This document shows, in pieces, positions 7,750 through 15,758 of a stretch of 64,000 bases of DNA. A program made the translations under genes and the position numbers. The notes under the pieces were generated by a model. The model saw only the letters and a program-made list of their open reading frames with translations, was not told the origin of the DNA and ran no database searches. The DNA comes from Dyadobacter soli (GTDB lineage Bacteria > Bacteroidota > Bacteroidia > Cytophagales > Spirosomataceae): positions 1 through 64,000 of the forward strand of contig NZ_FNAN01000011.1 of NCBI RefSeq assembly GCF_900101885.1, given 5' to 3'. The stretch's first letter is position 1, and every line of letters begins with the position of its first letter.

Positions 7750-10700
7750 ATGAAAAAACTACTCTACGGAGCATTGCTCCTTCCGATGGCGCTGCTGATC
7801 TCGTCGACCGAGCCCGAGCAGCAGCCCTTTAACCTTGACCCGGATGTTGAAAAGGAATTGAAATCCTTCAAACTGGCCGAAGGTTTCGAAGTAACTCTTT
7901 TCGCTTCCGACCCGATGGTAGCGAAGCCGATCCAGATGAACTGGGACACCGAAGGCCGACTGTGGGTGGTCAGCAGCACAGTATACCCGCATTTGAAAAC
8001 CGGCGAATCAGCGAACGACAAGATATTCGTCTTGGAAGACACCGATGGTGACGGCAAGGCCGATAAATCGACCATTTTTGCCGAAGGATTGATCCAGCCA
8101 ACCGGTATCTTGCCCGGAGATGGTGGCTGTTATGTGGCCAATTCGACGGAAATCCTGCATTTCGCGGATACCGACGGCGATGGTAAAGCCGACAAGAAGC
8201 GCCGTATCCTGAGCGGCTTCGGTACCGGCGACACCCACCATTTGATCCACACTTTCCGCTGGGGACCAGAGGGCAGGATGTATTTCAACCAATCGATCTA
8301 CATTTACAGCCACGTGGAGACGCCATTTGGTATCAAGCGCCTCGAAGGCGGCGGTGTGTGGCAGCTCAACACGCGCAACCTGGACATGGACGTGTACGCA
8401 CGCGGCCTCGTGAACCCGTGGGGCTTGCAGTTCGATAAATGGGGACAGTCGTTTGCGACGGATGGTGCTGGTGGTGAGGGTATTAACTATGCATTCCCCG
8501 GCGCGACATTCGTGACGGCTCCCGGCGCTGCCCGCATTCTCCGCGGATTGAACCCCGGCCAGCCGAAACATAGCGGACTGGACGTCGTTTCCGGCGGACA
8601 TTTGCCCGAGGCGTGGCAGGGCCGCATGATCACCAACGATTTCCGCGCCAACCGTATCAACAGTTTCAAACTGGAAGAGCAGGGTAGTGGCTATGTGTCG
8701 AAACAAACCGACGATTTGATGTGGTCTGACAATGTGGCCTTCCGTCCGGTGGATATTAATGTAGGACCGGATGGCGCCATTTACGTTGCCGACTGGTATA
8801 ATCCCATTATCCAGCACGGCGAGGTCGACTTTCACGATCCCCGTCGCGACCAGCAGCACGGTCGTATCTGGCGGATTGTGGCTAAAAACCGTCCGTTGGT
8901 GAAAAAGCCGCAACTCGCAAAAGCAACTGTAAATGAATTACTTGAAACATTAAAAGCACCCGAGGACTGGACGCGCCTGCAAGCGAAACAGGTGTTGAAG
9001 GCACGGGGTAACAAAGAAGTTTTGCCTGCACTGGAAAAATGGGTGGCCGGTTTGGATAAAAACGATGCGAAGTACGAGCATAACCTGCTGGAAGCATTAT
9101 GGTTATACCAAACGCTTGAAACCGTAAACGAGCCGGTACTGCTCAATTTGCTGAATGCGAAAAGTCATAATGTGCGTGCGGCTGCATTGCGTGCGCTGGC
9201 GCTCTGGTACCCGAAAGTTTCCAATACGCCTGCATTGCTCGCGAGGGCCGTCGGCGATGCGCACCCGCAGGTACGCCTGGAAGCGGTAATCGCATTGCGC
9301 AAGACCAAGACACCGGAAGCCGCAAAAACGGCGTTGACCGTGCTGGACGCGCAAATGGACGAATTCCTCGATTTCGCATTGTGGCAGACCGTGCGGGAAC
9401 TGGAACCGGTGTGGGTAGCCAAACTGAAAACAGATCCGAACCTGCTCGGCGATGCTAAAAAGACCGCCTATGCATTGAAATCGGCCACCAGTGCCGACGC
9501 TGCCGCATTGCTTACCGCATTATACCAAAAGGGCCAGGTGCCGGATGAATACCAAAAGGACGTTCTGGCGTCGATCGCACAACTCGGGCAGCCTACCGAC
9601 CTGAATATGCTCCTCGATCTGGCCGTTCAGCCCAATAACAAAGATGCGGCTGCACAACTGGCTGCATTGGAAGAAGCGGGAAGTCAGCGGAAGGTCATCC
9701 CGAACAAAAACACCGAGCGCATCGCGTCGCTGATCGGCAACGAGGACGAAGCCGTAAGCCTGAGCGCGATCCGTCTGATCGGCCTCTGGAAAATAGCTTC
9801 ATTGAACGACCGGTTAACCAGCCTTATCCAAAGTGGTAACCCGGCTACCAAAAAAGCTGCGCTGGGTGCATTGGGAGCCATTGACAAACCCAAAGCATTG
9901 CAGTTGGTAACCGACCTGACCAGCCCGAAAAACACACCGGAAGTGCGTATTATCGCAGCTGCACAACTGGCTGCTCTCGATGAAAAGGCAGGCGCACAGG
10001 TAAGCGCGGAGCTCATGCGCTCGCTCCCGGCGGATACTGACGTGTCCGACCTGTTCCTGGCATTCATTCCGTCCAATTCGGGTGCAGCAGCATTGGCCGA
10101 CGCCATTGCCGCTAAGAAAATCCCGGAAGCATTCGCCAAACGCGGACGCATACTGGTGCAGCAACGCGCCGGCTGGACGCGCCAGTTGATCGACGAAGTT
10201 GCCGCATTGAAAAAAGCATTGGAAGCATCCGGCGGTTCCATGCCCGCGCCGAAAATGCCCCAGGATCTCGACGACAAAACGATCGAAGGCCTTGCCAAAC
10301 TGGCCCGCGAGAAGGGTGACGCCGCCAAAGGTGAGCTTATATTCCGCAAAGCCGAGTCGAGCTGTACTACCTGCCACGCCATCGGTGGTGCAGGCGGGTT
10401 GATCGGCCCCGATCTGAGCAGCCTCGGTACCAGCTCGCCGGCCGAAACGATCATCCGTTCGATCATTTATCCTAGCAATTCGATCAAGGAAGGTTACGAT
10501 TTGAAACGTGTCGTGAAAAAAGACGGCTCAGAACTGATGGGCTACCTCGCTTCCGACGGCGCCAACGAAATCGTGATCCGCGATGTGACGGGTAAAGAAG
10601 TATCGATCGCCAAAAGTCAGGTACAAGTCATGGAGAAAGTTCCCGGCTCGCTGATGCCTCCGGGCCTCACCGCCAGCCTCGACCGCGACCAGTTCGTTAA

Positions 10701-11202
10701 CCTCATCGCATTCCTCACCAAACTCGGCGAACCGGGCGACTTCCGCGTGCCCGCAACGCGTTACGTGCGCAGGTGGGAGAACGTCGCGCTCAGCAAGGAT
10801 CTGGCTGGCAAATTCTCGATGGACGGCGGCGCTGTAATCGCAGGAAAGGGAGCCAAAGTCACCACCAGCCCGATTTACAGTCAAGTTTCCGGCGAATTGC
10901 CGATCGACGAGTTGCCCGAAATGCAGAACAGCGCCGGCAAACCGTTCAGCATCGTCCGTTTCGAAATCGAAGCATTGACCAAAGGGCCAGTAACTTTCGC
11001 ATTGAACAGCCCCGGCGGCGTGACGGCCTACAACGGCAGCAAATCATTGAAAGTCTCCGACGGTACGATCACCGCCGACCTTTCACAAGGTATTCAACCG
11101 ATCACGCTGGTTCTCGACCGAAACGTTGTGAAAGGCGGTTTGAAAGTAGAACTGAAAGATGTTACCGGCGGCGCGCAGACGCGCTTGAAGGTAGGAAGGT
11201 AG
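7750..11202 (+). CDS. PVC-type haem-binding protein with dehydrogenase-like propeller, HEAT repeats and CxxCH cytochrome domain
   Basis: A 1150-residue exported protein. After a leader of about 20 residues comes a beta-propeller domain like the putative membrane-bound dehydrogenase family of Planctomycetes and Bacteroidota (about 40-385: LWVVSSTVYP, GLVNPWGLQFD, VADWYNPII). It carries two Ca-loop-like DTDGDGKADK segments near residues 97 and 140. Residues about 395-860 are alpha-helical HEAT-like repeats. A cytochrome c motif CTTCH begins at residue 872, followed by IGPDLSSLG and the distal region typical of the CxxCH C-terminal family. A beta-rich tail closes the protein. Such proteins are thought to oxidise sugars or alcohols at the cell surface and hand electrons to the haem, although few have been studied. 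The ThuA gene now at 13095 was probably its original next neighbour. Confidence 0.9.
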   Translation: MKKLLYGALLLPMALLISSTEPEQQPFNLDPDVEKELKSFKLAEGFEVTLFASDPMVAKPIQMNWDTEGRLWVVSSTVYPHLKTGESANDKIFVLEDTDGDGKADKSTIFAEGLIQPTGILPGDGGCYVANSTEILHFADTDGDGKADKKRRILSGFGTGDTHHLIHTFRWGPEGRMYFNQSIYIYSHVETPFGIKRLEGGGVWQLNTRNLDMDVYARGLVNPWGLQFDKWGQSFATDGAGGEGINYAFPGATFVTAPGAARILRGLNPGQPKHSGLDVVSGGHLPEAWQGRMITNDFRANRINSFKLEEQGSGYVSKQTDDLMWSDNVAFRPVDINVGPDGAIYVADWYNPIIQHGEVDFHDPRRDQQHGRIWRIVAKNRPLVKKPQLAKATVNELLETLKAPEDWTRLQAKQVLKARGNKEVLPALEKWVAGLDKNDAKYEHNLLEALWLYQTLETVNEPVLLNLLNAKSHNVRAAALRALALWYPKVSNTPALLARAVGDAHPQVRLEAVIALRKTKTPEAAKTALTVLDAQMDEFLDFALWQTVRELEPVWVAKLKTDPNLLGDAKKTAYALKSATSADAAALLTALYQKGQVPDEYQKDVLASIAQLGQPTDLNMLLDLAVQPNNKDAAAQLAALEEAGSQRKVIPNKNTERIASLIGNEDEAVSLSAIRLIGLWKIASLNDRLTSLIQSGNPATKKAALGALGAIDKPKALQLVTDLTSPKNTPEVRIIAAAQLAALDEKAGAQVSAELMRSLPADTDVSDLFLAFIPSNSGAAALADAIAAKKIPEAFAKRGRILVQQRAGWTRQLIDEVAALKKALEASGGSMPAPKMPQDLDDKTIEGLAKLAREKGDAAKGELIFRKAESSCTTCHAIGGAGGLIGPDLSSLGTSSPAETIIRSIIYPSNSIKEGYDLKRVVKKDGSELMGYLASDGANEIVIRDVTGKEVSIAKSQVQVMEKVPGSLMPPGLTASLDRDQFVNLIAFLTKLGEPGDFRVPATRYVRRWENVALSKDLAGKFSMDGGAVIAGKGAKVTTSPIYSQVSGELPIDELPEMQNSAGKPFSIVRFEIEALTKGPVTFALNSPGGVTAYNGSKSLKVSDGTITADLSQGIQPITLVLDRNVVKGGLKVELKDVTGGAQTRLKVGR

Positions 11203-11224
11203 TTTTGATGGATATTATTGAATG

Positions 11225-11258
11225 CAGCCGGCTCATTTTGTGGGTCGGCTGTTTTTTT
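11225..11258 (+). terminator. rho-independent terminator after PVC-type gene
   Basis: CAGCCG (11225-11230) pairs with CGGCTG (11246-11251), followed by seven T residues. It lies 22 bases after the stop codon. Confidence 0.75.
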
Positions 11259-11403
11259 GTTTGATAAATATTTTGTGCCCTCCGATAATGGATATAGTAT
11301 GCTTGATAATTGCTTCCAGGATTCGGACTTTTCCGCCGTAAATTGGCATTGACGAATGGCTTAAAAAGGTGTAAATTTGTTCTGACTCAAATTACTCACG
11401 TCT

Positions 11404-11586
11404 ATGCAAACGATATAAAAGAAAGTTGGCAAAGTATTGGAAGGCAAGCCAAAGCCTGGGAAGTTAACAGCACGGGAAATCCATGAGGATCTGATCGATA
11501 TGAAGGTCTATGAGGAGCGGAAGAATGGAGAGTTTGTATCAGAAGAAGAAGCCATGGAATTCCTGCGGAACCATGGTAAAATATGA
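11404..11586 (+). pseudogene. type II antitoxin remnant, interrupted by TAA
   Basis: The frame from ATG 11404 reads M-Q-T-I, then a TAA stop at 11416-11418. It then stays open for 55 codons with convincing protein sequence (GKPKPGKLTAREIH, ending SEEEAMEFLRNHGKI) up to TGA at 11584. Its end overlaps the start of the toxin frame by four bases (ATGA), the usual arrangement of ParD/RelB-like antitoxins. No in-frame ATG precedes the continuing part until the M of LIDMKVYEERK, so any product starting there would lack its first half, normally the DNA-binding part. I therefore call it broken. The exact antitoxin family is not certain. Confidence 0.7.
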
Positions 11587-11729
11587 GATATAAAATCAGT
11601 TACGAAAAACACGCACTGAAAGAACTTAAAAGGCTGCCGTCAAAAGCCGTAGGTCAAATCCTTCGAAAAATTAATTCCCTGGCTGAGAATCCCTATCAGG
11701 CAGGGATCAGAAAGCTGAGTGATAGCAGA
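11583..11729 (+). pseudogene. RelE/ParE-type toxin, truncated
   Basis: The start MRYKISYEKHALKELKRLP, followed by VGQILRKINSLAENP and AGIRKLS, is the N-terminal half of a RelE/ParE-fold toxin, which normally blocks translation or gyrase and is about 85-100 residues long. Family resemblance stops at about residue 47. The C-terminal half with the catalytic or core strands (usually Y-R-I-R-V-G-DYRVIY) is absent. The frame then runs on to 11810 through the 3' end of the opposite-strand Fic gene, producing unrelated residues. The break at about 11723-11729 coincides with the Fic stop codon, so this is a junction where two accessory modules were joined. Confidence 0.75.
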
Positions 11730-12851
11730 TCATTCTCCCAAAATCCGATACAGCTCCAAATTCAAGTAATAGTGATTTCCCTGAATTACTCTGCGCTGCA
11801 ACACGCCTAAATCAATCAATTGATTTAAATACTTCTTCGCAGTATTCTCTGCATATAACCGCTGATCCGTCAAATGTTTGACCCGGGTAAATGGCTGGGT
11901 CAAAATGGCGTTGACGAGAAGTTCGGGCCGGGTGATGGCGGTGTCGTCGAGAATGACCTGACGAATGGCGTCTTTGGCGTTCAGGATGTCGTTGATTTTG
12001 TTGTACGTCAATATGGCCGTTGTTTCGACGGCTTTCAGCATGAATTTGAGCCAGGTATTCCAGTCGCCGCGCTGGCTGACGCCCATTAAGCCGCTGTAAT
12101 AATCATCCCGATTGTCGAGAATATAGCGGCTGAGAAAAAGAATGGGGTAATCGAGCAATCCTTTGTTGGTAAGGTAATTGATATTGAAAATACGACCGGT
12201 CCTCCCGTTGCCGTCGCGGAATGGGTGAATGGCTTCGAACTGGTAGTGCCCGATCGCCATTTTCAGCACAGGATCGACTTTGAAGGCCTTATCATCATTC
12301 AAAAAATTGACGAGGTTGCGCAGCTTGGCTTCCAATATGCCTGCTCCTCTGGGCGGTGTGTACACGGCCTTGCCTGCATTAGGACCGGTACCCCCTTGCC
12401 GTATATGCGTTTGTATAAATGGCGGCCTGATGCCCTCCGTAGTTTGATAAATTTCCTAATACACCACCCTGAAATAGCCCTCGCTGAACTGTTCGCTGTT
12501 TTTCAGAAAGTCGTGGCCGAACCAGAGCGCCTCCCGGTAGCGCAGGACTTCCTTGGCCGAGCTGCTCATTTCATTGGCCCGTTCCTCGCTGAATGCCTTA
12601 TACAGTTCATCGTCGGTCGTGAAGATGTTTTCGATCGCGCTCGACGCCTTCGCTTCCTGCAAGCTGATCGTGTTGATCAGCATGGCTTGATTTGGAATGG
12701 CTATGCTACGGCCTTGCAGCCTTCCCAATGCCGCTTTCGCGTTCGCCAGCGCCTCGTAGACGTCGATATTCCGGTACAGTTCTTCGGAAATCGGAAGTTC
12801 GGGAAGGTCATTCCAGGGGATATTTCGGTCTGGGTTGATCGGGTACGGCAT
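11730..12851 (-). pseudogene. Fic-domain AMP-transferase gene with an in-frame TAG
   Basis: One reading frame of 374 codons encodes a full-length Fic protein, but codon 132 (12456-12458 on the plus strand) is TAG. The upstream part has the N-terminal Fic_N-like region with the autoinhibitory motif SSAIEN (S70, E74, N75 in an (S/T)xxxE(G/N) pattern). The downstream part reads EIYQTTEGIRPPFIQ, then GGTGPNAGKA, VYTPPRGAG, the catalytic HPFRDGNGRTGR (H about 209) and a winged-helix C-terminus ending YYLNLELYRILGE. Fic enzymes transfer AMP from ATP to Ser, Thr or Tyr hydroxyls of proteins. Apart from the TAG everything looks intact and in phase, so the lesion is recent or suppressed. An internal GTG at 12365 could start the catalytic part alone, without the inhibitory helix. 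Confidence 0.85.
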
Positions 12852-12871
12852 GTTGGTGGGCTAATTTGGGT

Positions 12872-12972
12872 ATTAAAATTGTGGTGTTTTTAATGTTAGC
12901 TCTGGTTTTGACATCAAATTTAATGTTTAAAATCGAGCTAACATTAAAATTATAGTGTTTTTAATGTTAGCT
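12872..12972. promoter_or_regulatory. operator-like direct and inverted repeats upstream of Fic gene
   Basis: A 30-base block ending TTTTTAATGTTAGCT occurs at 12872-12901 and again at 12943-12972 with only two differences. The second copy is the right half of a perfect 14-base inverted repeat: AGCTAACATTAAAA at 12936-12949 and its complement at 12959-12972, with a 9-base gap. The first copy sits about 20 bases upstream of the Fic start. This is the geometry of an autoregulatory operator or promoter for the leftward Fic gene; no cognate regulator gene is visible next to it. Confidence 0.6.
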
Positions 12973-13094
12973 TGATTTTAGGCATTAAACCGGGAAGATC
13001 GCGTGTAGAACTCCTGTTTCTTTGCGCTTTCGAAACAGTAAATTTCCGACGCGCCCACTTTTAAATACATTCACATTCAATCCCAATTACAATC

Positions 13095-13838
13095 ATGCTC
13101 AAAAAATTACTGGCCCTGTCTCTTCTGATCGGAAGCGCGGTTACAGCGCATGCACAGCAGTTCAAGGCGTTGCTTTTTACCAAAACCGCTGGTTTTCACC
13201 ACGTTTCAATCCATGAAGGCGTGGCCGGGATCAGGAACCTCGCATCAAGGCATAACTTCTCGGTCGACTGGCAGGAGAATGCCGATGTTTTCAATGACAA
13301 AAGTCTGGCTAACTACGCCGTTGTGATCTTCCTGAACACAACCGGCGATATCCTCAACGATACCCAGCAGGCAGCGCTCGAAAAGTACATTAAAAGCGGA
13401 AAAGGGTGGGTAGGCGTCCACGCCGCAGCCGATACAGAATACGATTGGCCATGGTACGGCAAGTTGGTGGGAGCTTATTTCAAAACGCACCCGGCGCAGC
13501 AAACCGCATTCCTCGACGTTAAAGACAGCAACTTCCCAGGCCTCGAACGTTTCCCGAAACGCATGCTCTGGACCGACGAGTGGTACGAATACAAAAAACC
13601 CCTCAACGCCGACGACCTGAAAGTGCTCATTAACCTGGACGAAAAAACTTACGATCCTAAAACCAGTCAGGGCACCGGCATGGGCGAGCACCCGATTGCA
13701 TGGTACCACAACTTCGACGGCGGCCGCGCATTCTATACCGGCCTGGGACACATTGGTCTGGTGTACTCGGATCAGTCGTTCCTCGACCACCTTTATGGCG
13801 GCATTTACTGGGCTGCTACGGGGAAAGGGGTGAAGTAG
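13095..13838 (+). CDS. ThuA-like domain protein, secreted
   Basis: A 247-residue exported protein with a signal peptide (MLKKLLALSLLIGSAVTAHA). The rest is one ThuA-like, glutamine-amidotransferase-type fold: ALLFTKTAGFHH near the start, VVIFLNTTGDIL, KGWVGVHAAADTEYDW, GEHPIAWYHNFDGGRAFYTGLGH and a C-terminal LYGGIYWA. Members occur beside PVC-type dehydrogenases and sugar oxidoreductases in Bacteroidota and Planctomycetes. One branch is linked to keto-trehalose metabolism, but the reaction is not settled. Context suggests it belonged to the 5-11 kb sugar oxidation cluster before the toxin/Fic island came between them. Confidence 0.9.
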   Translation: MLKKLLALSLLIGSAVTAHAQQFKALLFTKTAGFHHVSIHEGVAGIRNLASRHNFSVDWQENADVFNDKSLANYAVVIFLNTTGDILNDTQQAALEKYIKSGKGWVGVHAAADTEYDWPWYGKLVGAYFKTHPAQQTAFLDVKDSNFPGLERFPKRMLWTDEWYEYKKPLNADDLKVLINLDEKTYDPKTSQGTGMGEHPIAWYHNFDGGRAFYTGLGHIGLVYSDQSFLDHLYGGIYWAATGKGVK

Positions 13839-13871
13839 TGGCTGGGCGGATTTTTTGACCGCCGACGGCCG

Positions 13872-13886
13872 ACCGCTGACCGCCGA
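13872..13886. repeat. 15-base GC-rich repeat, copy 2
   Basis: The same 15 bases as at 7727-7741 (ACCGCTGACCGCCGA), embedded in GACCGCCGACGGCCG, 33 bases after the ThuA stop codon. Confidence 0.5.
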
Positions 13887-13896
13887 TAGGCTTTGG

Positions 13897-14048
13897 CCAC
13901 AGCGTGGCCATCTGTTTATAGAAATTCAGATTCCCTATAATGTTTCAGCTCCGGAGGAGCTTCCTGATCCATCGCGACAGGAAGCTCCTCCGGAGCTGAT
14001 TCGTTTGGGGAATTCCTGGACTTCTATAAGCAGGTAACCGCGCTGTGG
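13897..14048. repeat. long imperfect palindromic repeat between convergent genes (REP-like)
   Basis: Perfect 21-base arms lie at 13946-13966 and 13978-13998 (core CTCCGGAGGAGC) with an 11-base loop. The similarity continues outwards: CACAGCG and TTATAGAA blocks near 13897-13925 are matched in inverted order at about 14020-14048. The whole element is about 152 bases and fills the space between the ThuA and beta-lactamase stop codons. It probably folds as a long hairpin and could terminate both genes. It looks like a mobile REP/MITE-type repeat. Confidence 0.75.
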
Positions 14049-14783
14049 TTATTTTTGTGAAAATAATTTAATGGTGTAGTCGAGCAACGCGGTGTCGCCG
14101 ATCTTTCCGTGACCTGGTATCACGACTTGCACGTCGGAATACTTTTCTTTGATCTTCGTTACGGTCGCGGACCATGCCTCCACATTGGCATCGGCCAGGT
14201 TGCCTTTGGTCGCGTCGACTTCCTTGATCAGGCAACCACCGAACATCACCTTTTCGGAAGGGAAGTAGCCGATAATATTGTCGCGCGTATGTCCTTCACC
14301 GTAAAATGCCGCCACGACTGCTTTTTTACCAACTTTGAGGTCCAGCTTATTATCGAAACCTTTCTGTGGCACCGGGAATTTATGTTCCTTGTCGAATGCA
14401 ATCGTCTTGTTGGTCGCGTACGACGGGAGTCCGTGATCGTGGAATGCCTTCAACCCGCCTACGCAATCCTCATGGAAATGCGTGGCGATCACAGCTTTTA
14501 CCTTGCATTTCAAACTGTCCTCTACCCATTTGATCACTTTTTCAGATGTTGCGTCGTTCGCCGGCGTGTCAAAAATCACCGCCTCACCGCCGTCAAAAAC
14601 GATCAGTCCATTGCAGGGAACTTTGCCGAAAGTTTCGGTTTGCAGGTAGGTGAGGTGCTGGTAGGAGTGGTCGGTCAACTTTTGGATCACAAGGTCGTCT
14701 GTTTTGAAGCTTTTGTCAGGCGTCTGCGCGCGTATGCATGTGTACAGGAGGGCGAGCAGGCAGGTGAGGATGTGTTTTTGCAT
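14049..14783 (-). CDS. subclass B1 metallo-beta-lactamase
   Basis: A 244-residue exported zinc hydrolase with leader MQKHILTCLLALLYTCIRA. All B1 zinc ligands are present in order: H102, H104 and D106 in THFHEDCVGG, H165 in GEGHTRDN, C184 in FGGCLIK and H225 in IPGHG. C184 and the Lys at 187 (GGCLIK) are hallmarks of B1 enzymes, and NLADANVEAWSATV matches the stretch after that motif in IMP/BlaB-type enzymes. Such enzymes open the ring of penicillins, cephalosporins and usually carbapenems in the periplasm. Length fits the family. It stands alone and converges on ThuA across a palindromic repeat; no mobile genes are adjacent, so it is probably a resident chromosomal gene. The substrate range cannot be read from sequence. 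Confidence 0.88.
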   Translation of the reverse strand: MQKHILTCLLALLYTCIRAQTPDKSFKTDDLVIQKLTDHSYQHLTYLQTETFGKVPCNGLIVFDGGEAVIFDTPANDATSEKVIKWVEDSLKCKVKAVIATHFHEDCVGGLKAFHDHGLPSYATNKTIAFDKEHKFPVPQKGFDNKLDLKVGKKAVVAAFYGEGHTRDNIIGYFPSEKVMFGGCLIKEVDATKGNLADANVEAWSATVTKIKEKYSDVQVVIPGHGKIGDTALLDYTIKLFSQK

Positions 14784-14869
14784 GATTAACTTTGAAATGG
14801 GGAGTGAACAGTTGACTGAATGGCAAGATACTGGAATTTGCTATATTGGGGCGCTAAACGACATACATT

Positions 14870-15082
14870 ATGTTTGAGATTACAAATGGCATTAACAATA
14901 CTTCAATCGAAGTCTATTGTGAGATCGAGTGGCTTCGGGATTTTGGGCATTCCTTGAATGCGTTTCCAAAGTCAATAGACGATTCCGTAGATTTTAAACA
15001 AGTTGAGTGAGATGCTATTAAATTGGAATCCACTTTTGTCACGGAACATAGAGTGGATTGCCGAAGATTAATCTTAAAATAA
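14870..15082 (+). pseudogene. small gene of unknown function, interrupted by TGA
   Basis: ATG 14870 opens a frame of 46 codons (MFEITNGINNTSIEVYCEIE onwards) that meets TGA at 15008-15010. It then continues in the same frame with LESTFVTEHRVDCRRLILK to a TAA at 15080-15082. That TAA directly abuts the ATG of the next gene, with no bases between. This tight junction argues that the whole 70-residue frame was a real gene translated with its neighbour, and that the TGA is a lesion. I do not recognise the family. A functional 46-residue product remains possible. Confidence 0.5.
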
Positions 15083-15739
15083 ATGGGAATCGGGAAAAAG
15101 GAGTTTTTTAAACGCGCTGCGAAAGCGTTGGCGGGATTGATTGATAATCCATTGAAGCAGGTCTCGACCAACAATAACTACTACGTTAATAAACAATTCG
15201 GGATCATTTTGGAAAAGCCTGATACGTGGGGATTTGTTTCTGTAAATGATTACGAACGGTTGTTGGACGAGCAGATTATTGATGAGGAATGGGTTGATAA
15301 GGAGGAGGTCGCGGAAGTGGTGGGAGAACCTGCATTCATTATCACCAAATACTGGCCGGATTCTCCGGAAAATGAAGGAAAGTTTTCGCCCACGATCGGC
15401 GCATTTATCACGCACAAATCCGAGCTGGATTTTGAATTTGATTCTTTTGAAGAGCTGATCGAATTATCCGGGGAAGGTACGGCCGTTATTTTGAAGGACT
15501 TTCGCGAGTATGAAATTGAAGGGCCTATCCAAATTTCCGGGCGGAAGGCGTATATCCGGCATGCGAGCTACCTTTTTGAACATTTAAAACTCAATGGAGA
15601 TGTCTTGACAAGATTGACGGTGCTGATTATCGAACACAATGATTATTATTACTACATTAACATGCATGACTCCGATGAGGTGGGTGAAAACGCTCACAAC
15701 GAGTTCCAAACCTTCATGAAATCAATTGTTCTGATCTGA
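15083..15739 (+). CDS. hypothetical cytosolic protein, acidic
   Basis: A 218-residue protein without a signal peptide or membrane segment; I do not recognise a named family. The order of segments (FGIILEKPDTWGFVS, then acidic helices, FSPTIGAFI, FDSFEELIELSG, YEIEGPIQISGRKAYIRH, LTVLIIEHNDYYYYINM) resembles the PsbP/Mog1/DcrB-like alpha-beta sandwich, a low-confidence inference. Its start codon abuts the stop of the small interrupted gene upstream, so the two were probably translated together. The base composition is more AT-rich than that of neighbours such as the beta-lactamase, consistent with acquired DNA. Possible roles include partner or immunity protein of the small upstream product, but nothing shows this directly. 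Confidence 0.65.
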   Translation: MGIGKKEFFKRAAKALAGLIDNPLKQVSTNNNYYVNKQFGIILEKPDTWGFVSVNDYERLLDEQIIDEEWVDKEEVAEVVGEPAFIITKYWPDSPENEGKFSPTIGAFITHKSELDFEFDSFEELIELSGEGTAVILKDFREYEIEGPIQISGRKAYIRHASYLFEHLKLNGDVLTRLTVLIIEHNDYYYYINMHDSDEVGENAHNEFQTFMKSIVLI

Positions 15740-15758
15740 TCCACATAATCCCTGGCCC

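Noticed and set aside
15008-15010. TGA read as selenocysteine in the small gene
   Set aside because: No selenocysteine-type stem is evident after it, and two neighbouring genes carry other stop codons, so gene decay is simpler.
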